From: Sarcina sp034439435 | GTDB lineage: Bacteria; Bacillota; Clostridia; Clostridiales; Clostridiaceae | Reading direction: 5' to 3' | DNA: 64,000 bases | Assembly (NCBI RefSeq): GCF_034439435.1 | Contig: NZ_JAPCKJ010000005.1 | Coordinates: forward strand, 186,001 to 250,000 | In this document: positions 1-7,893 of the stretch, piece after piece | How positions within the stretch are numbered: position 1 is the stretch's first letter | Layout of the letters: each line of letters opens with the position of its first letter | Position numbers and translations under genes: made by a program | Notes under the pieces: generated by a model | The model's input: the letters and a program-made list of their open reading frames with translations, nothing else | Database searches by the model: none | What the model was told of the DNA's origin: nothing

Positions 1-331
1 TCAATACAAAATAACAAAATAGACCTGTAAGTCCTGCGGTTATTACAACACCTAAGGTAGACAACATAATTGCAGGCACAGATATAGTCTTTGCCTTTTT
101 CCACTCAGTGCAAAAACCACCATAAAACATTATAAATACCAAGGCTATTGATGATAAAGAATAGGTAATATTATAGTTATCAAAATATATTCCACCAATA
201 CCATCAGATCCAAATAGCATCCCTATTATAATAAATACTAAAAGTACAGGCACCCCCCACTTATAAAAAATCTTACTAGATATTATGCATGTAAGTAGTA
301 CTAGTCCACTTAGTATCATTAAATTCACCAT
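1..331 (-). CDS. Potassium/proton antiporter, NhaP2/CvrA-like (N-terminal part)
   Basis: This is an inner-membrane monovalent cation/proton antiporter of the CPA1/CvrA type. Only the first 110 codons are in the window; the frame is still open at base 1, so the gene runs off the left edge. The visible part is several hydrophobic segments with the family-typical start (short TM, then a KWGVPVLLVFIIIGMLFG stretch and a GIGGIYFDN loop). The ATG at 331 follows a good AAGGGGG site. The full family member also has C-terminal TrkA_C-type regulatory domains, which cannot be seen here. Whether it moves K+ or Na+ cannot be decided from this fragment. Confidence 0.75.
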   Translation of the reverse strand, partial: MVNLMILSGLVLLTCIISSKIFYKWGVPVLLVFIIIGMLFGSDGIGGIYFDNYNITYSLSSIALVFIMFYGGFCTEWKKAKTISVPAIMLSTLGVVITAGLTGLFCYFVL

Positions 332-469
332 ATTAAAGTACCCCCTTAAATTTATTTGCAAATACCTCTTTATTTTTTCCTCGACTTTTAAATTTGATTT
401 CCCCAATTATACTTTTTATATTAAATTATAATTTTTAAGATTTTATGTGCTTAAAATTAAAAATATAAA

Positions 470-509
470 AAAAATAAAAAAACTGCTGTTAACTTAGTTA
501 TCAGCAGTT
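470..509 (-). terminator. Rho-independent terminator after the holin-like gene
   Basis: Stem AACTGCTG/CAGCAGTT (481-488 with 502-509). On the minus strand it is followed by a long T-rich tract (about 470-480), so it ends the transcript coming from 923. Confidence 0.8.
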
Positions 510-560
510 AATAAATTATAATTTTTAATACTCTCAATTTTGTTATATAAATCTTTAAAA

Positions 561-923
561 TTACATAACTTTAGTAGGAATTACTGCATCTATAATTCCA
601 ATAACTAAAGCGGCTAATAACGCACCTATAATAGATACACTCATGCTTGGAACTAAGAATTGTGTTACGTATATTATTATTGCAGCAATTATAAATCCTT
701 TTATTCCTTTACCAAAAGGTGATGCATCAACACCCATAAATAATTCTACTAAATAATCTAGTACTGATATTATAACAGCAGCTATTAAAAATGGCCAAAA
801 TCCCTTTATTGAAAAACCTGGAGTTACAAATGATGTTACTAATAAAACTATTGCAACTAATATGAATCTTCCTATCCATTTTAATATGCTACCTTCACCT
901 TTTTTATTATTTTCGTTTCCCAT
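561..923 (-). CDS. Phage holin family / four-helix small membrane protein
   Basis: A 120-residue integral membrane protein with about four hydrophobic segments after a short charged N-terminus (MGNENNKKGEGS). Its GFWPFLIAAVIISVLDYLVE pattern matches the Phage_holin_4_2 / YvlD-like family, mostly chromosomal proteins of unknown role despite the name. A longer frame opens at 965, but the ATG at 923 has a strong AAAGGAGG site 8 bases upstream and is preferred. It is monocistronic with its own terminator at 470-509. No lysis genes are nearby, so a phage function is not indicated. Confidence 0.7.
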   Translation of the reverse strand: MGNENNKKGEGSILKWIGRFILVAIVLLVTSFVTPGFSIKGFWPFLIAAVIISVLDYLVELFMGVDASPFGKGIKGFIIAAIIIYVTQFLVPSMSVSIIGALLAALVIGIIDAVIPTKVM

Positions 924-1473
924 AAGATTTCCTCCTTTGATAAAATTATGTTTTTTACAAAACACCTTTTAAATTATTATTTTAACTTAATCCATAAAAC
1001 TATATCTAATTTCCAAGTATTGATTGAATAATTAGATATTAATTGTAAAATAAGTAATACATGTTTATATAATTACTTATTTTATTTACACTTATATGTT
1101 GACCACTATATGAAATAATATTCTCTATAATGTTTTTAAGATTAAAATTTTCTATAAAAACTTACTTTATAATATAAATATTAATACTACTGATATCTTT
1201 AAAATTTGTAATGATAAAATTAACTCTTACTTCTTCTTTCAATTTTATCCTATGTATAATCATGACGACTATAAGTCTACTAATCAATGAGCGTATCATT
1301 GTGGTCAAATCACCTTAACTCAAGCTAATACATATGATAATTAATAATCAATATTCTTTAAAAATTATAAAAGTGAGTTTAGATAAATATACAAACTCAC
1401 TTCTAAAATAAAAAAGATATAAAAGTAGGTTTAACCTTCTACTTTTATATCCGTTTATTATATATTTTATTTT
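924..1473. other. Intergenic region with tandem terminators, no confident gene
   Basis: About 550 bases. The left part (924-1370) is AT-rich. A possible 45-codon reading frame on the minus strand (1162-1299, start MIRSLISRL) lacks a convincing ribosome site and resembles nothing I know. The right part holds two consecutive hairpins: AAGTGAGTTT/AAACTCACTT (1371-1380 with 1393-1402) and the terminator at 1416-1451. Confidence 0.5.
1411..1451 (-). terminator. Terminator of the cation:proton antiporter gene
   Basis: Perfect 13-bp stem GATATAAAAGTAG/CTACTTTTATATC (1416-1428 with 1439-1451). On the minus strand it is followed by a TTTTTT run. It lies 22 bases after the antiporter stop codon. A second hairpin at 1371-1402 may act as a backup. 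Confidence 0.8.
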
Positions 1474-2763
1474 CTAGGTACTTAATCCTCCTGTATTAGA
1501 CTCTTCTTTCACTTGAATTTCTCCAGACATTTTAAATGCTTGCTTAGCTAAAAATACTGCTATAATCTCATTTATAACTGCCGCCGCTGCAATAGTACCT
1601 TGTATCATCATGGCGTACTCTGGCTCAAATGGAAATAATGCATCAACTGCAATTCCTGTAAATATAAGAGATACTCCTGAGTGAGGTAAAAGAGATAAAC
1701 CCAAATATTTACATACCTTATCATCAGCTTTTACCAACTTACCACTTGTGTAAGCACCTAATATCTTACCAATTCCACGAGATACTATATATATTACAGT
1801 AAGTAATCCTGCACCAAATATTAAATTATAATCTAGTGGTGCTCCTAAATTTACTACCATTACAACTAAACCTATGCCTATTATAGGATTAAAAAGTTCC
1901 ATTATCTCATTTAATCTTTCTTTTTCAACTTTATTTACAATAATAGCGAAGAAAGATATACCAGAAAGTAATAAGTTTATTGATAGTATATTATCATTTA
2001 CATATCTTCCAATAATAACTGTAATGCCTATAAGGAATGAGAGCTTTAATAAAATTTCTAACTTTGAATTTTTATTAGGTAAAACTTTATTTTCTGTTTC
2101 ATCTGAGTCATCTACGTCTTTACATTTTTTATTTTGTAATATTTTAGCTCCTATAATACCTGTAAATGCTCCAATACCTAATGGCAATATTATCATCATT
2201 AATATAGAAATAATATTTACCGATTCTCCAGTCATACTTCCTGAAACTACACCTATAACTAAGAAGAATACAATTAGTGCTAACACATCATCTAATGCAG
2301 CAAGAGGTATTAAAGTCTTTGAAACCGGCCCCTTAGCATTATACTCCTTAACTATTGACAAAGATGGTGCTGGTGCTGTTGCTAAGGCAATTGCTCCAAA
2401 TATTAAAGCTATAGAAATTGGAACATCTGCAAATATTAAAAATGCCACTGTAACAACTATAAATGCCGTCATACCTTCAAAAAGGCATATAGTCAATATT
2501 TGTTTTCCCGACTTCTTAAGCTCTTCTAATATTAACTCAGCACCTATTAGCATACCTACTAAAACTTCTCCAACATTACTTATAATATGAAACCAACTTG
2601 TATCCATTATGCTACTATTCATCCAATTTAGTGCATGTGGACCTATTATCATGCCAGTTAATAACCATCCAAGTATAGATGGTAAATTAAGCTTTGAAAC
2701 TAATTTTCCGACCATTAATGCTATAATTGTAAATACTGCTAATAATATAATTCCTTTTATCAT
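1474..2763 (-). CDS. Cation:proton antiporter (CPA2, Kef/NapA-type)
   Basis: A 429-residue membrane protein with about 11-12 hydrophobic segments spanning nearly its whole length. It has the Na_H_Exchanger fold: N-terminal ILGWLLTGMIIGPH, then an ALDDVLALIVFF segment whose adjacent aspartates match the ion-binding DD pair of electrogenic CPA2 members. A hydrophilic loop near residues 210-235 is rich in K/D/E. There is no C-terminal RCK/TrkA-N domain, so it is a stand-alone transporter. It probably exchanges Na+ or K+ for H+ at the cell membrane. It is monocistronic with two downstream terminators. The true ion is unknown. Confidence 0.8.
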   Translation of the reverse strand: MIKGIILLAVFTIIALMVGKLVSKLNLPSILGWLLTGMIIGPHALNWMNSSIMDTSWFHIISNVGEVLVGMLIGAELILEELKKSGKQILTICLFEGMTAFIVVTVAFLIFADVPISIALIFGAIALATAPAPSLSIVKEYNAKGPVSKTLIPLAALDDVLALIVFFLVIGVVSGSMTGESVNIISILMMIILPLGIGAFTGIIGAKILQNKKCKDVDDSDETENKVLPNKNSKLEILLKLSFLIGITVIIGRYVNDNILSINLLLSGISFFAIIVNKVEKERLNEIMELFNPIIGIGLVVMVVNLGAPLDYNLIFGAGLLTVIYIVSRGIGKILGAYTSGKLVKADDKVCKYLGLSLLPHSGVSLIFTGIAVDALFPFEPEYAMMIQGTIAAAAVINEIIAVFLAKQAFKMSGEIQVKEESNTGGLST

Positions 2764-3124
2764 TTAGATAACCTCCCTTATATTCATCAATACCCTTAAA
2801 TAATATTTATATTATTATTCTTACGTAGTAATACCTCTATTTTAAATTTTTCTTTATTTATAACATCAACAAAAGGTTAATAAGGTATTAATAAAGTGTT
2901 ATCTTTGGATTTTATTATTTTTTATGGAATTTCATATACTCTTTTTTGTATATTTTATAAATATTTACAATAAAACAACTAAAAAATATAAAGAAATACC
3001 TTTTTAAGATATTTCTTTATATTCTTATTACACTTTTATTCTATAAATTTATTTTATCCTAATTAATAAAGATATAAGCTTCTAAATTAATATAACTTAA
3101 TTCATTTAATTAATGTTTATAAAA
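2764..3124. other. AT-rich intergenic region with a terminator
   Basis: It holds the upstream region of the antiporter gene on one side and, at 2988-3020, an 11-bp hairpin ATAAAGAAATA/TATTTCTTTAT followed on the minus strand by a T-run. That hairpin would terminate the NUDIX gene, about 105 bases after its stop codon. I see no gene here. Confidence 0.6.
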
Positions 3125-3619
3125 TTATATATAATTCATTTTTTTAAAGGCATATATTAAAAATTCCTCTGCTAAACTTTCACTTTTAATATTCTCTAGT
3201 GCATCTTTAAAAGTAAACCATTGTGCTTTATCAATTTCCTCATTAACTTGATTTAAATCTTCACTGTCTACTGTACAAATAAAATTGCACATTAGTGTAT
3301 TAGTTCTTTCAAAATATCTACTCTTCATATATTGATAATCCTTAACATTAAGACCTGTTTCTTCTTTTATTTCTCTTACTAAAGTCTGTTCTGCATCTTC
3401 ACCTTTATTGATATATCCTGCTACAAGTATATTATCTACTCGTCCATACTGTTGTATAAGCAATACTTTATTTTTATCAGGATTTAAAATAATCGCACTT
3501 ATGGCTGAACTAAAGGTAGGAAAACGAAATACTTCACATTTACTGCAATATGGAATTTCTCCTTCATTATTACATGGCTTATTTATTAACTTAGTTCCAC
3601 ATTGAAAACAATAACTCAT
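3125..3619 (-). CDS. NUDIX hydrolase with N-terminal zinc ribbon (NudC-like)
   Basis: 164 residues. An N-terminal four-cysteine zinc ribbon (C5/C8 and C25/C28) is followed by a NUDIX fold. The Nudix box is complete: GYINKGEDAEQTLVREIKEE, then TG, around residues 98-120, fitting GX5EX7REXXEEXG. Zinc ribbon plus Nudix is the layout of NADH pyrophosphatase/NAD-decapping NudC, but the NudC signature SQPWPFPxS after the box is not present. The substrate could therefore be NADH, another nucleotide sugar or a capped RNA. The gene stands alone between intergenic regions. Confidence 0.8.
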   Translation of the reverse strand: MSYCFQCGTKLINKPCNNEGEIPYCSKCEVFRFPTFSSAISAIILNPDKNKVLLIQQYGRVDNILVAGYINKGEDAEQTLVREIKEETGLNVKDYQYMKSRYFERTNTLMCNFICTVDSEDLNQVNEEIDKAQWFTFKDALENIKSESLAEEFLIYAFKKMNYI

Positions 3620-3693
3620 ATTATTACTCCTTTTACATCTATATGGTCTATAAATTATAATACTATATTACCATTCAGTTATAAAGTAAATAG

Positions 3694-3727
3694 AAAAAAG
3701 AACCTCATTCATATAGATTCGGTTCTT
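3694..3727 (-). terminator. Terminator of the FAD/Rieske oxidoreductase gene
   Basis: Stem AAGAACC/GGTTCTT (3698-3704 with 3721-3727), followed on the minus strand by TTTTTTCT. It lies about 50 bases past the stop codon at 3776. Confidence 0.65.
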
Positions 3728-3775
3728 CTTTATTATTTTGCTCTGGTATTAACTCATTTAAACATCTAATTGCAT

Positions 3776-5215
3776 TTAATCATCTATAATGTCTTTAGTC
3801 GCTGGACTTCCTATTAATCGTCCCTTATAATCAAATCTTGATCCATGACATGGACAATCCCATGTTAATTCATCTGCATTCCAACTAAGTTGGCATCCTA
3901 AGTGAGCACATTTTGTTGATACAATAAATTCTTTTCCCTCTTTATTTTTATAAACACCGACCTTCTCTCCATTATACTCAACAATTCCAGCATGACCATT
4001 TTGGATATGTTCTATATCACTACTTGGAATATATATCTTTTGTGCAATAAAGTTCTTAGCTGTTGTAATTAAATCATTAGCAATATTATTTATTGATGAT
4101 GATAGCTCAAACCTTTTTGGAGAAAATATTTCTGAAAAATCATTTTCTTTTTCTAATATCATATCTGATATTATCATGGCTGACACCATAGAACTTGTCA
4201 TTCCCCATTTATTAAATCCTGTGGCAACGTATATATTAGGTGTTTCATCAGAATATTTCCCTATGTAAGGTATTCCATCCACAGTCATACAGTCTTGAGC
4301 TGACCAATGATACCTTTCTTTTGACTTTGGATACAATTCTTTTGCAACCCTTCTTAACTCATCATAGCTTCCACCCTCTTCATTTTCTCCTGTTCTTTGC
4401 TTTATACCGCCTAACAATAATAAATCTTTATACATTCTAAAGGAGTATCCGCTTTTATCAACATCTATATACATACCATCAATATCTTTTACATTTTCTA
4501 AAGCTATAACATATGATCTTTCTTGATGCATTTTCATAAAATAATACCCTGGTGCATTCATTATTGGATAATGTGTTGCTACCACTATATTATTTGCAGT
4601 TATATTTCCACCCTTTGTAACTACTAAATTTTCTTTAATTTCTAATGCTTTAGTATTTTCATAGATAATTAAATCCTTTGAAATATCATTTAAAAATTTA
4701 AGTGGATTAAATTGTGCCTGATTATTAAATTTAACGGCTCCATTAATTTCAAAAGGAAGATTAGAAGTTTCTACAAATTCAGCATTAATACCGACTTTAT
4801 TAGCTGCTTCTACCTCTTCTTTAAGACTATCTATTTCATTTAAAGAATAGACATATGCTGCTTTCTCTTCAAAGTCACAATCTATTCCCCTTTCTTCAAT
4901 AATTTCTTTATATTTTTTTATAGCAAGTTCATTTGCTTTCGCATATTGTCTAGCCTTTTCTTCTCCAAATTCTGATATTAATTTATTATAAATTAAGTCA
5001 TGTTGAGATGTTATCTTTGCAGTAGTATTTTTAGTATTTCCACTTGCTATTTCAGCTGCATCAATTAAAACTACATCCTTACCATTTTGCTTTAACATGT
5101 ATGCTGTTAATATCCCTGCTATTCCAGCACCGATAATTACAGTATCTATTTTTATATCTTTATTCAAACTATTTCTTTTTCTTAGTTTACAACTTTCACT
5201 CCATACTGATTTCAC
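3776..5215 (-). CDS. FAD-dependent oxidoreductase with C-terminal Rieske [2Fe-2S] domain
   Basis: 479 residues. Residues 24-370 form a DAO-type flavoprotein with the dinucleotide-binding motif VIIGAGIAGILTAYML near the N-terminus. Residues about 385-479 are a Rieske domain with both cluster motifs visible: CAHLGC and CPCHGS. This is the two-domain architecture of Bacillus YhfW-like proteins. The cytosolic enzyme should pass electrons between a substrate amine or hydroxyl, FAD and the [2Fe-2S] centre; the substrate is unknown. It is divergent from the SDR gene at 5341, which may share its promoter region. No truncation is evident. Confidence 0.85.
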   Translation of the reverse strand: MKSVWSESCKLRKRNSLNKDIKIDTVIIGAGIAGILTAYMLKQNGKDVVLIDAAEIASGNTKNTTAKITSQHDLIYNKLISEFGEEKARQYAKANELAIKKYKEIIEERGIDCDFEEKAAYVYSLNEIDSLKEEVEAANKVGINAEFVETSNLPFEINGAVKFNNQAQFNPLKFLNDISKDLIIYENTKALEIKENLVVTKGGNITANNIVVATHYPIMNAPGYYFMKMHQERSYVIALENVKDIDGMYIDVDKSGYSFRMYKDLLLLGGIKQRTGENEEGGSYDELRRVAKELYPKSKERYHWSAQDCMTVDGIPYIGKYSDETPNIYVATGFNKWGMTSSMVSAMIISDMILEKENDFSEIFSPKRFELSSSINNIANDLITTAKNFIAQKIYIPSSDIEHIQNGHAGIVEYNGEKVGVYKNKEGKEFIVSTKCAHLGCQLSWNADELTWDCPCHGSRFDYKGRLIGSPATKDIIDD

Positions 5216-5340
5216 AAAATCACCTCATTTTAGTATTCTATTTTTAAAATTATATACATAAGATATATTTTGCAAACTTTCACAAATATATGTAAAATCT
5301 CATAGAATAATTACTGTTATAAATCTTTTAGGAGAATTAA

Positions 5341-6231
5341 ATGAATCCATATCATGATAATGATATAAACATTGAAAATTTACCTAAAAACTTTCCACCT
5401 CAACATCAAATGCTTCAACCTGGAATTGAATCAATAATGGATCCCCTACCTATATTTGATAACCCTAATTATAAAGGTAGTGGTAAATTAAAGAATAAAT
5501 CTGTATTAATCACTGGAGGAGATAGTGGAATTGGTAGAGCCATCTCAGTAGCTTTTGCAAAAGAAGGAGCAAATATTGTAATTTCCTACCTTTATGAACA
5601 TGATGATGCTGAGACTACTAAAAAATATGTTGAAAAATATGGTGGTAAATGTTATCTAATACCTGGTGATATAATGCATAAAGAGTTTTGCAAAAAGCTA
5701 GTTCAATTTACCGTTGATACTCTTGGAGGTATAGATATTTTAATAAATAATGCAGGTGTTCAATTCCCACAAGATAGCATAGAATGTATTTCAGAATCTC
5801 AATTAGAGCTAACATTTAAAATAAATATTTTTCCTATGTTCTATCTTACACAAGAAGCTCTAAAACATATGAAAAGAGGAAGTAAAATAGTAAATACCAC
5901 CTCTATTACAGCCTATCAAGGTAAAAAAAATCTTATAGATTATTCATCAACTAAAGGAGCAGTTGTAACATTCACAAGATCTCTATCTCAATCCTTAGTT
6001 AAAGACGGAATAAGAGTTAATGCAGTTGCACCTGGTCCCATTTGGACACCACTTATAGTTTCAAGCTTTTCAGCTGAAGAGGTAGCTAAATTTGGATCCG
6101 ATGTACCTATGAAGCGTGCGGGACAACCTTTTGAACTTGCTCCTGCTTATGTCTACTTAGCATCTGATGATTCCTCCTACGTAACAGGACAAGTTATTCA
6201 TGTAAATGGTGGTGCAATGGTTGAAAGCTAA
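5341..6231 (+). CDS. SDR family NAD(P)-dependent oxidoreductase (YhdF/glucose dehydrogenase-like)
   Basis: 296 residues. An N-terminal extension of about 45 residues (rich in N, P and Q, with QHQMLQPGIESIMDP) precedes a classical Rossmann SDR domain. Visible motifs are TGGDSGIGRAI (cofactor loop), NNAGVQ, a catalytic Ser in TTSIT and YSSTKGA (Y-X3-K). The extension and length match the general-stress SDRs YhdF/YhxC/GsiB-like glucose/ribitol dehydrogenases. It is monocistronic and ends in a strong terminator. A stress role is inferred from family membership only. Confidence 0.85.
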   Translation: MNPYHDNDINIENLPKNFPPQHQMLQPGIESIMDPLPIFDNPNYKGSGKLKNKSVLITGGDSGIGRAISVAFAKEGANIVISYLYEHDDAETTKKYVEKYGGKCYLIPGDIMHKEFCKKLVQFTVDTLGGIDILINNAGVQFPQDSIECISESQLELTFKINIFPMFYLTQEALKHMKRGSKIVNTTSITAYQGKKNLIDYSSTKGAVVTFTRSLSQSLVKDGIRVNAVAPGPIWTPLIVSSFSAEEVAKFGSDVPMKRAGQPFELAPAYVYLASDDSSYVTGQVIHVNGGAMVES

Positions 6232-6249
6232 ATGAATTAAGTAAATAAA

Positions 6250-6284
6250 AATATGTGCTTATAAACTTAAGCACATATTTTTAT
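6250..6284 (+). terminator. Terminator of the SDR gene
   Basis: Perfect 12-bp stem AATATGTGCTTA/TAAGCACATATT (6250-6261 with 6268-6279), followed by TTTATTAATT. It lies 18 bases after the SDR stop codon. Confidence 0.85.
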
Positions 6285-6363
6285 TAATTAATTTCTAAAT
6301 TGACTTATACTAATACAAAATAAGTATTAATATATGCTATCACTTTGTTTTTTTATTTTATAC

Positions 6364-6397
6364 TTAGTAAAAACCTCATTTACTTGTGATACGGTTC
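6364..6397. repeat. Distal attachment site (direct repeat copy 1)
   Basis: TTAGTAAAAACCTCATTTA (6364-6382) is identical to 18044-18062. The match continues to 6397 with three mismatches (6383, 6386, 6389). Read on the minus strand it encodes EPYHK-stop, the natural end of RlmH, with mostly synonymous differences from the rlmH copy. It is 80 bases past the terminator of the last chromosomal gene and 54 bases before the first element stop codon. Confidence 0.85.
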
Positions 6398-6406
6398 TCC
6401 GTATCA
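6387..6406. repeat. Perfect inverted repeat within the distal attachment site
   Basis: TGATACGG-TTCT-CCGTATCA, an 8-bp perfect stem with a 4-base loop. It overlaps the core repeat and extends outside it. The rlmH-side copy lacks the second arm. Short dyads at the ends are a known feature of SCC attachment sites. This could be a recombinase-binding site or simply a hairpin. Confidence 0.6.
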
Positions 6407-6450
6407 TATTTAAGTGATATTTTTTATAATAAGAAATTATCCTTTTAAAT

Positions 6451-7773
6451 CTAATTACTATCATTATTTTCTATTTTACTTTTTTGTTGATAATACTCTT
6501 TAATCATTTTTTCCAATTCATTATCATCATCAAATATTGAACTTTTTACTTTTTCCTTATTTATAAAACTCTCCTTAAATACTTTTATAATCTCTATATC
6601 TTTATTCTTTTCAAAATTAAAAAGTGCATAATTTACATATCTATTATCTTTTACAGATTTATATGCTACTCCATTATATCCAATTTGCTCACATATCATT
6701 TGAATTATATTAGTAATTATATACTTTTTCTTTAAACAATTATCATCTACAGAATTATCATTTATGAAGCCATCAAAATCATCAAAAATCAAATCTACTG
6801 GAAGTAAATTCATAGGCTTTAATAACCTAAGTACTGCAAAATTATACTCTTCATCTTTATTAGCCTTTATCTCTTTTTTTAATATCTCAATATTATTAGA
6901 GCAATATAACACAGACTTACCATGGAAATTATATCTACCTTGATTAGGTTTACCACTTGGTGGATTCCACATTGATTCTTTTGTATATATTTGTCCAGTT
7001 TTATTTAATCTTGTTCTAAATAATCTTTTAGAAGAGTATAGTAAAATAATTTGTTTTTTTCTGTAAGTTTCTTCTAATTTTGAATATATAATTTTAAATA
7101 CTTTATTATTAAAAATAAATATTGGATTTTTCATATATTCATCTCTAAATTTTTCAAGTTCATCTACAGTTATTGTTTCATCAACTAGTTTTAAGTATTT
7201 CTTTATTTCTGGATAATCTCCATAAAATTTTTCATCAAATAATTCAATATCTCTTCTAGTATATACCTCTGAATATTTATCAAATTTCTCATAATCCATT
7301 GTATCTTTACTATATGCACCTCCACCATTTCCACATTTCGGACATCTAATATTATCTATTATTAAATAATAATATTCTTCATCTATTAAACTATTATCAC
7401 ATATTAACTCTTGTAATTCTGTAGATACATTATATTTATCCCATAACTCCTCATATTCATTATCTTCTTTGAAATAAGTATATAAACTTGCTTGAAAATC
7501 TTTCATTCTATTCCCATGTCCACAATTTGAACATGACTTAATATTTTTTTCTATAGCTTTTGCAACTTCATAACACAAATCTTCTTTAATATCATCAACT
7601 TCCGAATATTCCTCATCTAAATAATAATCTCCATATAATATATCTTCATTACAACTATTACACTTTAAAATTTTATTTGACTCGTTTTTACTTAATCCAT
7701 ATTTATCAGGATTGAAACTAATTAATAAATTATCTATACTATTTATCAAATTAGAACAATTTAAACATCTCAT
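6451..7773 (-). CDS. RES-domain protein with N-terminal zinc fingers (candidate NAD+-degrading defence effector)
   Basis: 440 residues. Four CXXC pairs lie in the N-terminal third (C3/C6, C38/C41, C81/C84, C144/C147), giving two zinc ribbons around a helical acidic segment, as in the HEPN/RES N-terminal architecture. Residues about 250-410 form a RES domain: FRTR (R253), GRYNFHG (R280), LYCS (S292) and ILKKEIKA (E301), the Arg, Ser and Glu expected for RES NAD+ phosphorylases. Known RES toxins (MbcT, Res) deplete NAD+ and are held by an adjacent Xre antitoxin. Here no partner gene is adjacent, so a self-regulated or infection-triggered effector is more likely. It is cargo at the distal end of the SCC-like element. 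Confidence 0.75.
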   Translation of the reverse strand: MRCLNCSNLINSIDNLLISFNPDKYGLSKNESNKILKCNSCNEDILYGDYYLDEEYSEVDDIKEDLCYEVAKAIEKNIKSCSNCGHGNRMKDFQASLYTYFKEDNEYEELWDKYNVSTELQELICDNSLIDEEYYYLIIDNIRCPKCGNGGGAYSKDTMDYEKFDKYSEVYTRRDIELFDEKFYGDYPEIKKYLKLVDETITVDELEKFRDEYMKNPIFIFNNKVFKIIYSKLEETYRKKQIILLYSSKRLFRTRLNKTGQIYTKESMWNPPSGKPNQGRYNFHGKSVLYCSNNIEILKKEIKANKDEEYNFAVLRLLKPMNLLPVDLIFDDFDGFINDNSVDDNCLKKKYIITNIIQMICEQIGYNGVAYKSVKDNRYVNYALFNFEKNKDIEIIKVFKESFINKEKVKSSIFDDDNELEKMIKEYYQQKSKIENNDSN

Positions 7774-7893
7774 AAACTATATCTCCTTTTATATTAATTA
7801 ACATAATTTATACTAATTTCTTCTTTACTTTATATTATAACTTTTTTATTTTAAAGACTAAACACTTATAGTCTTATATTAAAATCCAATATT

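Noticed and set aside
561..923. Holin-family gene as evidence for a prophage at the left end
   Set aside because: This family is mostly chromosomal and stands alone here with no other phage gene.
924..1473. 45-codon frame at 1162-1299 as a gene
   Set aside because: No strong ribosome site, no family resemblance and AT-rich background where such frames arise by chance.
1874..2590. 238-codon plus-strand frame opposite the antiporter
   Set aside because: Antisense shadow; the minus-strand frame has membrane-protein composition and the family motifs.
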